A stretch of DNA of 64,000 bases from assembly GCA_023397505.1 (NCBI GenBank), contig JAEWUC010000006.1:1-64000 (forward strand). The letters are read 5' to 3'. Numbering within the stretch: position 1 is the first letter of the stretch; each line of letters begins with the position of its first letter. Position numbers and translations under genes: made by a program. The notes beneath the pieces were generated by a model. That model was not told where the DNA came from, ran no database searches, and saw nothing but the letters and a program-made list of their open reading frames with translations. The DNA comes from Bacteroidota bacterium (GTDB taxonomy: Bacteria; Bacteroidota; Ignavibacteria; Ignavibacteriales; Melioribacteraceae). Shown in pieces: positions 25,540-33,531 of the stretch.

Positions 25540-25887
25540 ATGTATCCATTATTAATAACATTAGCGGTTTTAATATCTGTTTTACTTGTGGTAGTTGTTT
25601 TATTGCAATCAAGTAAAGGCGGCGGATTAGCCGGTACATTCGGCGGCGGCGGTCAGTTCGGAACCGTATTCGGTACAAGAAGAACAGCCGATTTTTTAAG
25701 CAGAGCTACATGGTGGTTAGCCGGCGCATTGCTGGTTTTAACTTTAGTAATAAATCTTTTCTTTTTACCCGGCGCAACAACCGGTGATCAAAGAGAAAGT
25801 ATTATTCAGAGCGGAAATCAACAGGCAGTTCCGCAGGCACCGGTTTTACCGCAGCAACAATCCACTCAACAACCAGCTCAAAAATAA
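25540..25887 (+). CDS. secG: Preprotein translocase subunit SecG
   Basis: The 115-residue protein has two membrane helices (about 3-22 and 55-75) joined by a Gly-rich loop (SSKGGGLAGTFGGG, FGTRRTADFLSR), the SecG signature. A Gln/Pro-rich tail follows. It assists SecYE during preprotein export. The gene directly follows the tRNA and is ended by a terminator. It belongs functionally with secA at 49 kb. Confidence 0.95.
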   Translation: MYPLLITLAVLISVLLVVVVLLQSSKGGGLAGTFGGGGQFGTVFGTRRTADFLSRATWWLAGALLVLTLVINLFFLPGATTGDQRESIIQSGNQQAVPQAPVLPQQQSTQQPAQK

Positions 25888-25896
25888 TTTTATGAT

Positions 25897-25922
25897 AACC
25901 CCTTCCAGTAGAAGGGGTTTCT
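25897..25922 (+). terminator. Rho-independent terminator after secG
   Basis: AACCCCTTC and GAAGGGGTT form a perfect 9-bp stem with a CAGTA loop, followed by TCT; the T tract is short, but the stem is strong and placed 10 bp after the stop. Confidence 0.8.
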
Positions 25923-25969
25923 AATCTATGCCTATCTTTATATTAAATATTTTCTTTTGAGGTTATATT

Positions 25970-26809
25970 ATGGCCAAGCATACTCCGCCAGTTAAAGCAT
26001 ATAAAAATCTGGAATTTTTAAATTCCGCCGATGCGCGAACTTTAAGAATACTTTCGGAATACTATGAACCAAAAGCTCGTTTTGCGAGAAATAAGATTGT
26101 CGATACAATTGTGTTTTTCGGCTCCGCAAGAATTAAGTCGAGAAAAGACGCGTTGAAGATGGTTGAGAACGCAAAGAAAGAAAAATCTCCCTCGGCTAAA
26201 AAGAATTTTGAGCGGGCAGTTAAAACTCTTGAAATGTCCAAATATTATGAAGATGCCGTGGAGCTTTCTAAAAAATTAACTGAATGGTCAATGTCGCTTA
26301 ATGGTGATGGCAACAGGTTTATTATTTGTACCGGCGGGGGACCCGGAATTATGGAAGCCGCAAACAAAGGCGCATATCTTGCGGGCGGAAATTCCGTAGG
26401 TTTAAATATCAGTATCCCATTCGAGCAGTTTGTAAATAAGTATGTTGATCCCAAAATGGCCTTTGAGTTTCATTACTTTTTTATGCGCAAATTATGGTTT
26501 GTCTATCTTTCAAAGGCGTTGATTGTATTCCCGGGAGGATTTGGTACTTTAGATGAATTGATGGAAGTACTCACGTTGGTTCAAACGAAAAAAGTTACAA
26601 AGAAATTAAAAATTATTATATACGATGAAGCTTATTGGAAAGAAGTAATAAATTTCGATGCGTTGATTGAACACGGCACAATCAGCAAAGATGATTTGAA
26701 ATTATTCGAGTTCAGTAATTCCGTTGATGATGCTTTTAATAAGATGAAAACACATTTTGAAAAATATTTTTTGAACAATAAAATGAGAAACAAAAAAAAA
26801 TCCCGTTAA
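25970..26809 (+). CDS. LOG-family protein (TIGR00730-like)
   Basis: This 279-residue Rossmann-fold protein has the family motifs GGGPGIMEAANKGA and PGGFGTLDELMEVL (PGGxGTxxE, which binds phosphoribosyl groups). A longer N-terminal region of about 70 residues contains FFGSARIKS. Characterised members release cytokinin-like bases from nucleoside monophosphates by phosphoribohydrolase action. The bacterial role is usually nucleotide turnover, and older annotations as lysine decarboxylase are wrong. The stop codon lies inside the following terminator stem. Confidence 0.88.
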   Translation: MAKHTPPVKAYKNLEFLNSADARTLRILSEYYEPKARFARNKIVDTIVFFGSARIKSRKDALKMVENAKKEKSPSAKKNFERAVKTLEMSKYYEDAVELSKKLTEWSMSLNGDGNRFIICTGGGPGIMEAANKGAYLAGGNSVGLNISIPFEQFVNKYVDPKMAFEFHYFFMRKLWFVYLSKALIVFPGGFGTLDELMEVLTLVQTKKVTKKLKIIIYDEAYWKEVINFDALIEHGTISKDDLKLFEFSNSVDDAFNKMKTHFEKYFLNNKMRNKKKSR

Positions 26810-26824
26810 AACGGGATTTTTAAT
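26799..26824. terminator. Bidirectional terminator between LOG gene and rpsU
   Basis: AAAATCCCGTT and AACGGGATTTTT form the stem with A on one side and T on the other. It overlaps the last codons and stop of the LOG gene and lies just beyond the end of rpsU on the opposite strand, so it can serve both. Confidence 0.8.
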
Positions 26825-26826
26825 GA

Positions 26827-27030
26827 TTAAGCTTTTTTATCTTTCAAAGCTTGTTCGCGCGAAGCTCTCCGTCTAGCTTTTATAGCATCCATTCTTTTCT
26901 CGATACTCGGCTTTACGAAAAAGGTTCTTTTCTTGTATTCTTTAAGAATACCCGAACGCTCATATTTTTTCTTAAAACGCTTAAGCGCTTTATCAATATT
27001 TTCGTTCTCTTGAACGGTAATACCTATCAC
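26827..27030 (-). CDS. rpsU: Ribosomal protein bS21
   Basis: This 67-residue basic protein has the S21 pattern (ITVQENENIDKALKRFKKKY, GILKEYKKRTFF, KPS, and an Arg/Lys-rich tail). It is a small-subunit protein that helps initiation. Single gene on the minus strand, convergent with the LOG gene. It is close to the usual S21 length. Confidence 0.93.
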   Translation of the reverse strand: MIGITVQENENIDKALKRFKKKYERSGILKEYKKRTFFVKPSIEKRMDAIKARRRASREQALKDKKA

Positions 27031-27112
27031 TTACTATCACCTGCCTTATATGTTTATAAAATTTAGCGTTCAAACATAGGTATTTGGTAATGTTTTGTCA
27101 AATGTTTCTACC

Positions 27113-27568
27113 TTATTCCTCTTCTTCCGGTGTAATTACAAGAACAGGGCATTTTGCAAATCTTATCACTTTTTCGGCAACACTGCCGAGCAATGTGTGC
27201 AAAATTCCTGTACGCCCGTGTGTTGCAATCACTATCATTTCACTTTTAATTTCTTTGGAATAATTTACAATTTCCTCGTAATCAATTCCTTTGCGGCAGA
27301 CTTCAACAATTTTAACGCGCGTTTCATCTCTAAATACCGCGGCTGTATCGGCTAATTGCTTGTGCGCCTGCTCTTCCATTGTTTTCATTACTTCTTCTTC
27401 GGAAACATCAAGCGAGCGAACGGCAAGAAACGGCGGAGTTTTTTCGAGAACATAAACCAGATGAATTGCTGCATCCATTTTTTCGGCAAGTTCTTTTGCG
27501 TATTCAAATGCTGAAAAGGATAGTTTGCTGAAATCGGTTGGTACAATAATATTTTTAATGTTTAGCAT
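27113..27568 (-). CDS. Universal stress protein, UspA family
   Basis: The 151-residue protein begins LNIKNIIVPTDFSKLSFSAFEYA and ends with the ATP-binding pattern GRTGILHTLLGSVAEKVIRFAKCPVLVI. I chose the ATG at 27568, one base after the stop of the putative anti-sigma gene; an upstream start would run through that gene. It is the last gene of an operon with the ECF sigma factor, suggesting the sigma factor controls its own stress output. Confidence 0.9.
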   Translation of the reverse strand: MLNIKNIIVPTDFSKLSFSAFEYAKELAEKMDAAIHLVYVLEKTPPFLAVRSLDVSEEEVMKTMEEQAHKQLADTAAVFRDETRVKIVEVCRKGIDYEEIVNYSKEIKSEMIVIATHGRTGILHTLLGSVAEKVIRFAKCPVLVITPEEEE

Positions 27569-27569
27569 A

Positions 27570-27821
27570 TTATAATAGCTTTTTATTTGATGATGAATTT
27601 TTGATTTCGCATTCAATACGTGTTCTTAATTTTGCGCATGTACAAACGGGGGACTTGCAGCCGGCCAAACGTTCACTCAATAAATTTTTAATGGATTTTT
27701 GGATAATATATTCCTGCCTCAATTCTTTGTCATCATTAATTATTTTTTGAAGGCGAAGTGCAACAGTTGAATCTCTTAATTTATCGTCAACAAGCAATAC
27801 TATTTCGTCAATTAATTCCAT
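27570..27821 (-). CDS. Small Cys-containing protein, putative anti-sigma factor
   Basis: This 83-residue protein reads DEIVLLVDDKLRDSTVALRLQKIINDDKELRQEY, like the N-terminal helical domain of cytoplasmic anti-sigma factors. It then has a Cys cluster (AGCKSPVCTCAKLRTRIE). There is no membrane segment. It overlaps the ECF sigma gene by 10 bp, the usual position of the cognate anti-sigma factor. The Cys-x4-Cys-x-Cys cluster could bind zinc or sense oxidation, but it is not the standard HxxxCxxC zinc motif. Function is inferred from context. Confidence 0.7.
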   Translation of the reverse strand: MELIDEIVLLVDDKLRDSTVALRLQKIINDDKELRQEYIIQKSIKNLLSERLAGCKSPVCTCAKLRTRIECEIKNSSSNKKLL

Positions 27822-28450
27822 TGGTTCTTATTTGTGTTCTTTACTTTTTGATTTTCCTTCTTATCAACAAAACCTTTTCCCTTTGCATAATCGTATAATT
27901 GAGCGTATAACATTTTTCGTGCTCTATGAAGCCGTGAACGCACTGTTCCAACCGGGATATCGACAAAGTCCGCAATTTCCTCGTAAGTGAAACCTTCAAT
28001 ATCACTGAGAATAATTACAGTTCTAAAATCCTCGGGTAATGAAGTAATAGCGGTTGAAATTTCGTCATCCAATAAATTATTAAACGCGTCCATCTCATAA
28101 TGCCTGGAATCAACTTCATCAGATTTTATATTCTCATAAAAATTCTGCACATCTTCGTAATCAACTTTATCGGGCTCTTTCGTAGTTTTTCTGTAATCGT
28201 TTATATATGAATTCTTCAGAATTCTAAACAACCAAGCTTTGCAATTAGTGCCTTTTTCAAATTTATCAAAGAACCGGAATGCTTTTAAAAAAGTTTCTTG
28301 AACAAGATCATCTGCATCGTCTTCGTCGCCTGTCATACGCAGGGCAAAATTATACAGCGCATCCATGTGCGGTATCGCTTCTTTTTCGAAATCAACGTAA
28401 CGCTGCCGAAGTTCCTTTTCGTCTATTTTATTTTCAATCTCTCGCATCAA
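27812..28450 (-). CDS. ECF-type RNA polymerase sigma factor
   Basis: The 212-residue sigma factor has region 2 (about 25-95: ALRMTGDEDDADDLVQETFLKAFRFFDKF, CKAWLFRILKNSYINDYR) and region 4 (about 130-190: LPEDFRTVIILSDIEGFTYEEIADFVDIPVGTVRSRLHRAR). It directs RNA polymerase to a small regulon. The long linker between regions 2 and 4 is acidic. It heads an operon with the putative anti-sigma protein and UspA, so it probably responds to stress. Confidence 0.93.
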   Translation of the reverse strand: MMREIENKIDEKELRQRYVDFEKEAIPHMDALYNFALRMTGDEDDADDLVQETFLKAFRFFDKFEKGTNCKAWLFRILKNSYINDYRKTTKEPDKVDYEDVQNFYENIKSDEVDSRHYEMDAFNNLLDDEISTAITSLPEDFRTVIILSDIEGFTYEEIADFVDIPVGTVRSRLHRARKMLYAQLYDYAKGKGFVDKKENQKVKNTNKNQWN

Positions 28451-28489
28451 GAAATAAACTTTCTTCTTCTTATAAATTACATGACTAAT

Positions 28490-29884
28490 TTAATTAATTA
28501 CCAAACCATTATATATTGAATTCGTACTATTTGTCAAATCGTAAAAAAATCCGTTGACAACAACATATTTTACGGTGCCTTTATCTTTAATAATTAGATT
28601 TGCCGGTTCCTCTCCGCGAAGTTCCACAATATCAGAATGTTCGTTATAAGTAATATTTATGGGCATATTAGTAAATGTATCGATTGATTTATCATCCTCT
28701 ATTCGAATGCATGTTATTTCCGAAGCATATAAATTTTTGAAATCGAGTTTATCTATTTCACGCTTATTCATACTCTTAGGTCCGTTAGCCGGCAGCGAAA
28801 CTGTATTATTTGTTAAATCATATTCTTCAAGTCCGTAATAAATAGATAGATCACCAACTTGTTCAATCTTTCCTTTATAGTAAAACGAAGTAGTTTTTTC
28901 ATCGAAGCATTTCTCGCGGTTTATACCGATATCTATTTTAAAATTATTACCGTTTGTTTTAAGGGTTAAATTTCTCAAAAGTACATCAAACAAAAGTGAT
29001 TCGTTTTCGGGAATATTGAAATAATCTTTTGGACTATATCTTTCATAATTCTTTCCAGCAATTGAATTGAATGCCGAAAGCAGGGCGATAAAATTTAATT
29101 TTCTCAAGAAAGATTTATTATTGTCATCGATGAAAAAACCAGATTCGATAAGAATAGAACTAATACCCATTTTCGTAAAATTATCGCCGAATGCACGGGG
29201 CTCAAAATCATCGTTGTAACGTGCAATTTGTCCGGGAATATAATTGGAAAGAATTTCCGAAATCTCGCAAATCAATTTCATGCTTCGTTCGCGCGTGCCG
29301 TTTATTTCCTTATTGTAATTTATTGATGGGGCGAGCAGCGAAACAGCCGCGGTTTTATTGACTTTTCCCGCTGTGTAATAACTATTTTGATCGTGAAGAT
29401 TGAAACCAAAATCCGGCTTTATTTCATTTGCGGCGTTTAATAGAACTTTAGCTTCCGGAGTCTCACTTCGCAAAGCATCCCTGTTAATATCAACATTAAT
29501 AAAATTCTCGCGTCTGTGTTTTTCAGCGCCGTCGGGGTTAAGCATGGGTATAAAATTTATCTGCAGGTTTGAAATCAAAAATTTCCGGAAGCTGTTAAAT
29601 TCGTCATCCGCGGCAAGAAAATTCAACACATCAAAAACAGCCGCAGTTGCAGTAGGTTCGTCACCATGCATTTGCGACCACGCAAGTATTTTGGTTTTGC
29701 CGCTACCGATTGTTATTAAATTTATATCTCTTCCTTCAATTGAACTGCCAAGTCCTTTAACAATAAATTTACCGGTATGTTTAATTTTTTCCGTGAATTT
29801 TAGAACTTCTTTATGTGTAATTCTTTCTGATGAAACGGAATTCTCCAAATAGTCATTGTACTTATCAAATAAAATTTTGTGCAT
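28490..29884 (-). CDS. M14-family zinc carboxypeptidase
   Basis: The 464-residue protein has the M14 zinc motif His73-x2-Glu76 in WSQMHGDEPTATAA, the substrate-binding region PMLNPDGAEKHRRENFINVD, a third ligand His in GFNLHDQN, and a catalytic Glu in SSILIESG. About 170 C-terminal residues form an extra domain of unknown function. I see no signal peptide, so cytosolic peptide or amide hydrolysis is likely. It stands alone, 40 bp upstream of the sigma gene on the same strand. Confidence 0.85.
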   Translation of the reverse strand: MHKILFDKYNDYLENSVSSERITHKEVLKFTEKIKHTGKFIVKGLGSSIEGRDINLITIGSGKTKILAWSQMHGDEPTATAAVFDVLNFLAADDEFNSFRKFLISNLQINFIPMLNPDGAEKHRRENFINVDINRDALRSETPEAKVLLNAANEIKPDFGFNLHDQNSYYTAGKVNKTAAVSLLAPSINYNKEINGTRERSMKLICEISEILSNYIPGQIARYNDDFEPRAFGDNFTKMGISSILIESGFFIDDNNKSFLRKLNFIALLSAFNSIAGKNYERYSPKDYFNIPENESLLFDVLLRNLTLKTNGNNFKIDIGINREKCFDEKTTSFYYKGKIEQVGDLSIYYGLEEYDLTNNTVSLPANGPKSMNKREIDKLDFKNLYASEITCIRIEDDKSIDTFTNMPINITYNEHSDIVELRGEEPANLIIKDKGTVKYVVVNGFFYDLTNSTNSIYNGLVIN

Positions 29885-30007
29885 AATTCTTTTTCCAGTT
29901 TTGGCAGAAAAGGTAAAATATTTCTGCCGATTTGATTTTAAAACTTGATTGCCGCAAATTTAAGCCGTGTTTATCAATTATTAAAGAAGAATATTTCTGG
30001 AGGAATT

Positions 30008-30544
30008 ATGGCAACAGATATGTTAAAGATAGGATCAAAAATTCCGAAGTTTGAATTACCCGGTACCGACGGCAGGAAGTACTCCGTCGATTCGTTCAAC
30101 GATAAAGATTTATTAATAGTTATGTTTAGCTGTAATCACTGTCCTTATGTTCAGGCGTACGAAGAAAGAATAAAGCAAATACAAAATGATTATAAAGAAA
30201 ATTTGAATGTTGTTGCAATAAGTTCAAACGATGCAGTAAAATATCCAGAAGATTCTTTTGATGAAATGAAAAAACGCGCAATTCAAAAACAATTTAACTT
30301 CCCTTATTTGTATGATGAAACTCAAGATGTTGCAAAAGCGTTCGGTGCAACACATACACCCGAAATTTTTCTGTTTGACAAAAGCAGGTGTTTAATATTT
30401 CACGGCAAGATTGACGATAACTGGCAGGATGAAAAAAACGTTAAATCAAGATATTTACGCAGCGCAATTGAAGAAACTATTGCCGGTAAACCCATTTCTG
30501 TTCCCGAAACATTTACAATCGGCTGTACGATTAAATGGAAATAA
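30008..30544 (+). CDS. Thioredoxin-fold peroxiredoxin-like protein
   Basis: This 178-residue protein has the AhpC/TSA-redoxin layout (IGSKIPKFELPGTDGRKYSVDSF) and a CxxC pair Cys42-Asn-His-Cys45 in MFSCNHCPYVQAYEERI. That NHCPY motif marks a distinct thioredoxin-like family. The cis-Pro region is ATHTPEIFLFD. I used the ATG at 30008 behind a GGAGG ribosome site rather than an earlier in-frame start at 29945. It has no signal peptide, so it is a cytosolic redox enzyme; the substrate is unknown. Confidence 0.85.
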   Translation: MATDMLKIGSKIPKFELPGTDGRKYSVDSFNDKDLLIVMFSCNHCPYVQAYEERIKQIQNDYKENLNVVAISSNDAVKYPEDSFDEMKKRAIQKQFNFPYLYDETQDVAKAFGATHTPEIFLFDKSRCLIFHGKIDDNWQDEKNVKSRYLRSAIEETIAGKPISVPETFTIGCTIKWK

Positions 30545-30642
30545 ATGTTATAAAGTAACTTTGATATTAGGTTTGGCATCCAAGAATTGTGTGATTGTTT
30601 TTAAAAGTATTATTAAGTACTTTCATAACAAATTTAAGAAGT

Positions 30643-31986
30643 ATGTTAAAAAACTTAATAATATTGTTATCAGTTTATTTCATTTTCCCGCTTTCAAATT
30701 TATTTCCTCAATGGATACAACAAAAAGATTATCTACCTGTTTGGGGGCCTGCATGGGCAATTGACGCTTACGATTCTCTCAATGCAGTATTTTATGGAAT
30801 TCTGGATGCTTATCAGAGACAGGGCTTATTTATCACAAAAGACGGCGGAAAAACATGGAATCCAAGGATAATACCTGCCGGCGATATTATAGATATTGAA
30901 ATGGTAACTCCGCAGAATATTGTGTATGGTACAAGCGGCGGAAATATTTATAGATCTTCCGACGGCGGCATAAATTGGAAAGCTGTTTATGGAAATAGTT
31001 ATTTAACAAATTTTATTGACTACATAGAATTTTTCGGTGAAATTCATGGTATTGCTATAGGGGATTGCATTTCAACACAAAATCCATGGGCAGATCGCCC
31101 TGCTATTCTTTCTTCGGGTACATACGGCATTGCATGGTCTGAGATAATTTCATCTAATGGCACCAAGATAGGACGTATATCCGGCGATACATGGCGCAGG
31201 ATTGATTTTATAAATCCCAATATCGGTTACTTTCGTTCATCAGGCGAATTAGCGGGATTATATAAAACAACTGACGGGGGAATAATATGGACAAAGTTAA
31301 ATCCACCCGGTGAAATTTTGCTTCTTAAATTTTATAATGAGAATATAGGATTGGTTGCTACTTATCCCATAGATACAGGCATAAGAAATTTTAGAATCTT
31401 TTTAACAACAGATGGATGCCAAACATGGACAGAATCAAACAATGTCTTTGGACCCTGGCCCTGTGATTTCGAATTTTTACCGGGTGATTCCAACAAGGTT
31501 TGGTTTACAAACAGCTATGGTCTTTTTTACAGCAGTGATATGGGTCTTAATTGGACAGAACATAAAATAACGGAAGACAATTTACTTGGGCGCGATATTG
31601 TTTTTACAGATAATAAACACGGCTGGCTTCTGTGCGACAGCGGGAAAGTATTCTATACAAATAACAACGGCGGTTTAATAACAAATGTTTTTAAGGAAAA
31701 TGAAGACGCAATATTTACGGATTATGTTTTAGAGCAAAATTATCCGAACCCATTTAATCCTGAAACAGTGATTGGTTATCGGTTGCCTGCTGCCGGTTAT
31801 GTTTCACTAAAAATTTATGATATTCTTGGAAATGAAATAGCAGTACTTGTAAACGAATATAAACAAGCAGGCAAATATCAAATTCAATTTTCAACTAACG
31901 GCTTAAATCTTTCAAGCGGAGTTTATTTCTACAAACTATCAGCCGGCAATTTTTCAGCTGCAAAAAAAATGATAGTAATTAAATAA
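30643..31986 (+). CDS. Secreted YCF48/BNR-type repeat protein with T9SS sorting domain
   Basis: This 447-residue protein has a signal peptide (MLKNLIILLSVYFIFPLSN). Repeated TTDGGIIWTKL, SSDGGINWKAV and KDGGKTWNP motifs are typical of the beta-propeller blades of YCF48-like or BNR proteins. The last 85 residues are a T9SS type A sorting domain (QNYPNPFNPETVI to KKMIVIK). I used the ATG at 30643; the earlier start at 30595 adds 16 residues and breaks the signal peptide pattern. It is exported to the surface; its ligand is unknown. Confidence 0.85.
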   Translation: MLKNLIILLSVYFIFPLSNLFPQWIQQKDYLPVWGPAWAIDAYDSLNAVFYGILDAYQRQGLFITKDGGKTWNPRIIPAGDIIDIEMVTPQNIVYGTSGGNIYRSSDGGINWKAVYGNSYLTNFIDYIEFFGEIHGIAIGDCISTQNPWADRPAILSSGTYGIAWSEIISSNGTKIGRISGDTWRRIDFINPNIGYFRSSGELAGLYKTTDGGIIWTKLNPPGEILLLKFYNENIGLVATYPIDTGIRNFRIFLTTDGCQTWTESNNVFGPWPCDFEFLPGDSNKVWFTNSYGLFYSSDMGLNWTEHKITEDNLLGRDIVFTDNKHGWLLCDSGKVFYTNNNGGLITNVFKENEDAIFTDYVLEQNYPNPFNPETVIGYRLPAAGYVSLKIYDILGNEIAVLVNEYKQAGKYQIQFSTNGLNLSSGVYFYKLSAGNFSAAKKMIVIK

Positions 31987-32021
31987 AACCGTTGTGTGAA
32001 TTAGAAAATAACAACTAGAGA

Positions 32022-32164
32022 CTTCTGAAAAATTCAAAAATGTCATTTCGAAGGAGCGACTCGCCTCGATTAGATCTCGAGTCGAAGCGGGAGCGACTGA
32101 GAAATCTTATCATAATTAAAGATTTCTCCCTTCAGTCGAAATGACAAACGATATTTTTCAGAGG
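32022..32164. repeat. Nested palindromic repeat element (MITE/REP-like)
   Basis: Three nested inverted repeats share one centre: CTTCTGAAAAAT/ATTTTTCAGAGG at the ends (32022-32033, 32153-32164), TGTCATTTCGA/TCGAAATGACA (32041-32051, 32136-32146), and GAGAAATCTT/AAGATTTCTC (32099-32108, 32119-32128). A smaller palindrome with CTCGA lies inside. No gene fits. Elements with GTCATTTCGA ends occur repeatedly in genomes of this group, as I recall, and are probably non-autonomous or structural repeats. The gap 31987-32271 contains nothing else I can support. Confidence 0.7.
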
Positions 32165-32271
32165 TTTCAACTAATATATTCCAAAATTACGGATGCCAGC
32201 TTCTGCCAGCATGACAATCTTTTTTGAATTCGTAATATTCCTGCTAAATAATTAATTCCGGTAAGTTATTA

Positions 32272-32916
32272 TCAATACATCATTCCGATACTTAACGATA
32301 AGAATACTCCGCCAATGTCTTTTTGAAAACTGCCGATCCTGTTTTCTACACCGTCGTTGAAAAGGTGAGTGTAATAATACCTAACGTTTAAGCCCATAAG
32401 ACTGCTTTTACTTGAACCGATATTTGCGCCGAGACCAAAATATCCGCCTAACGCATAATGATTTTTAGCATAGCCGATTGCTTCAAAAAACTCACGCTCG
32501 TATGGAGTTGTCACAACAAATGTAGGACCGACGCCAACAGTAACATAAGGTCGGAAAGAATCTGTTAGAGTATTTGTAAACAGCCGGTACTGTACTCCAA
32601 CGTTTAACGGGATAAGGAAAACCCTGTTCTTTTTATTAAGTATAAATGTATTGCCGTAATAATCAATGTACTCAATTTCGCGCTCGTCCTTAGCTTCGGA
32701 GATTGAAAAGTCTATAAACCCGGTAACATTCTGCGAAAAGGATTTTCTAAAAAAAGTTCCGAGTCCAAATCCGCCTTCGCCGAACATAATATCTCCGCCC
32801 CATGAATTATCGGGAAAAACTTCCGGCGGCTTTTCCGGCGCTATTTGTCCTATTCTTTGTGCACTTATAAAACTAAGCGGTAGTAAAATCATTAAAATTA
32901 TTGTTCGCGCTTTCAT
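32272..32916 (-). CDS. Outer-membrane beta-barrel protein
   Basis: The 214-residue protein has a signal peptide (ILMILLPLSFISA) and alternating amphipathic strands (GYFGLGANIGSSKSSLMGLNVRYYYTHL, FRPYVTVGVGPTFVV). It ends with SLSIGMMY, whose pattern of aromatic and hydrophobic residues suits an outer-membrane barrel of eight strands, as in the OmpA-like/OmpW superfamily. The function is unknown. It is single and faces left, after the palindromic element. Confidence 0.8.
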   Translation of the reverse strand: MKARTIILMILLPLSFISAQRIGQIAPEKPPEVFPDNSWGGDIMFGEGGFGLGTFFRKSFSQNVTGFIDFSISEAKDEREIEYIDYYGNTFILNKKNRVFLIPLNVGVQYRLFTNTLTDSFRPYVTVGVGPTFVVTTPYEREFFEAIGYAKNHYALGGYFGLGANIGSSKSSLMGLNVRYYYTHLFNDGVENRIGSFQKDIGGVFLSLSIGMMY

Positions 32917-33036
32917 TTTTATATTCCTTTTACTAACCTTCTATTGAAAGATATTCATATTATGTTAAAAATCAACCTGATAAATGTCGGTATTTTTTTG
33001 AAAATTAAACACGCTTAAACGGAAAAAGGTTGCATC

Positions 33037-33531
33037 ATGCCCACAAATCTTGAATTAAAAATAAAAATCAATTCCAAAGCAAAGTTGGAAAAAACAGTCA
33101 AAAATATTAAAGCAGTTTATAAAGGATTGCTCGTTCAAAAAGACATTTATTTCCAAAATGATAAGGGAATTCTAAAATTAAGAATTGAAAAAGGTTCATA
33201 TAATCTTATAAAGTATTCCCGCGATGAGATAAAAAAGAGGTGGAGCGATTACGAAATTCTAAAACTCGAAGGTAAAGATGTTGAAAAATTTCTTTCGGGA
33301 ATATTGAAAGTAGAAGCGGTAGTTGAGAAAAAAAGAAAATTATATTTGTACAAAAACACGCGCATCCACATTGATGAAGTTAAATCCCTCGGCTCGTTTC
33401 TGGAATTGGAAACAGTTGTTGTAAAAGACAAGAAATCGGCATCGGCTGAATTTGACAAAGTAATTAGGTTGTTGAATTTAGACATATCAAAGCAAATTAA
33501 ATCTTCTTATCGCAATCTTTTAAGAAAATGA
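33037..33531 (+). CDS. CYTH-domain protein (CyaB/ThTPase superfamily)
   Basis: This 164-residue protein follows the CYTH pattern: N-terminal NLELKIKI, then QKDIYFQNDKGILKLRIEKG, SDYEILKL, VEKKRKLYLYKNTRIHIDEVKSLGSFLELE. CYTH proteins act on triphosphates (adenylate cyclase class IV, thiamine triphosphatase, inorganic triphosphatase). The usual ExExK start is changed to ExKxK here, so catalysis must be tested. It overlaps the AddB-like gene by 4 bp. Confidence 0.8.
   Translation: MPTNLELKIKINSKAKLEKTVKNIKAVYKGLLVQKDIYFQNDKGILKLRIEKGSYNLIKYSRDEIKKRWSDYEILKLEGKDVEKFLSGILKVEAVVEKKRKLYLYKNTRIHIDEVKSLGSFLELETVVVKDKKSASAEFDKVIRLLNLDISKQIKSSYRNLLRK

Noticed and set aside
27095..27355. Plus-strand frame over the UspA gene
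   Set aside because: It is antisense to a clear UspA protein with its ATP-binding motif and has no independent support.
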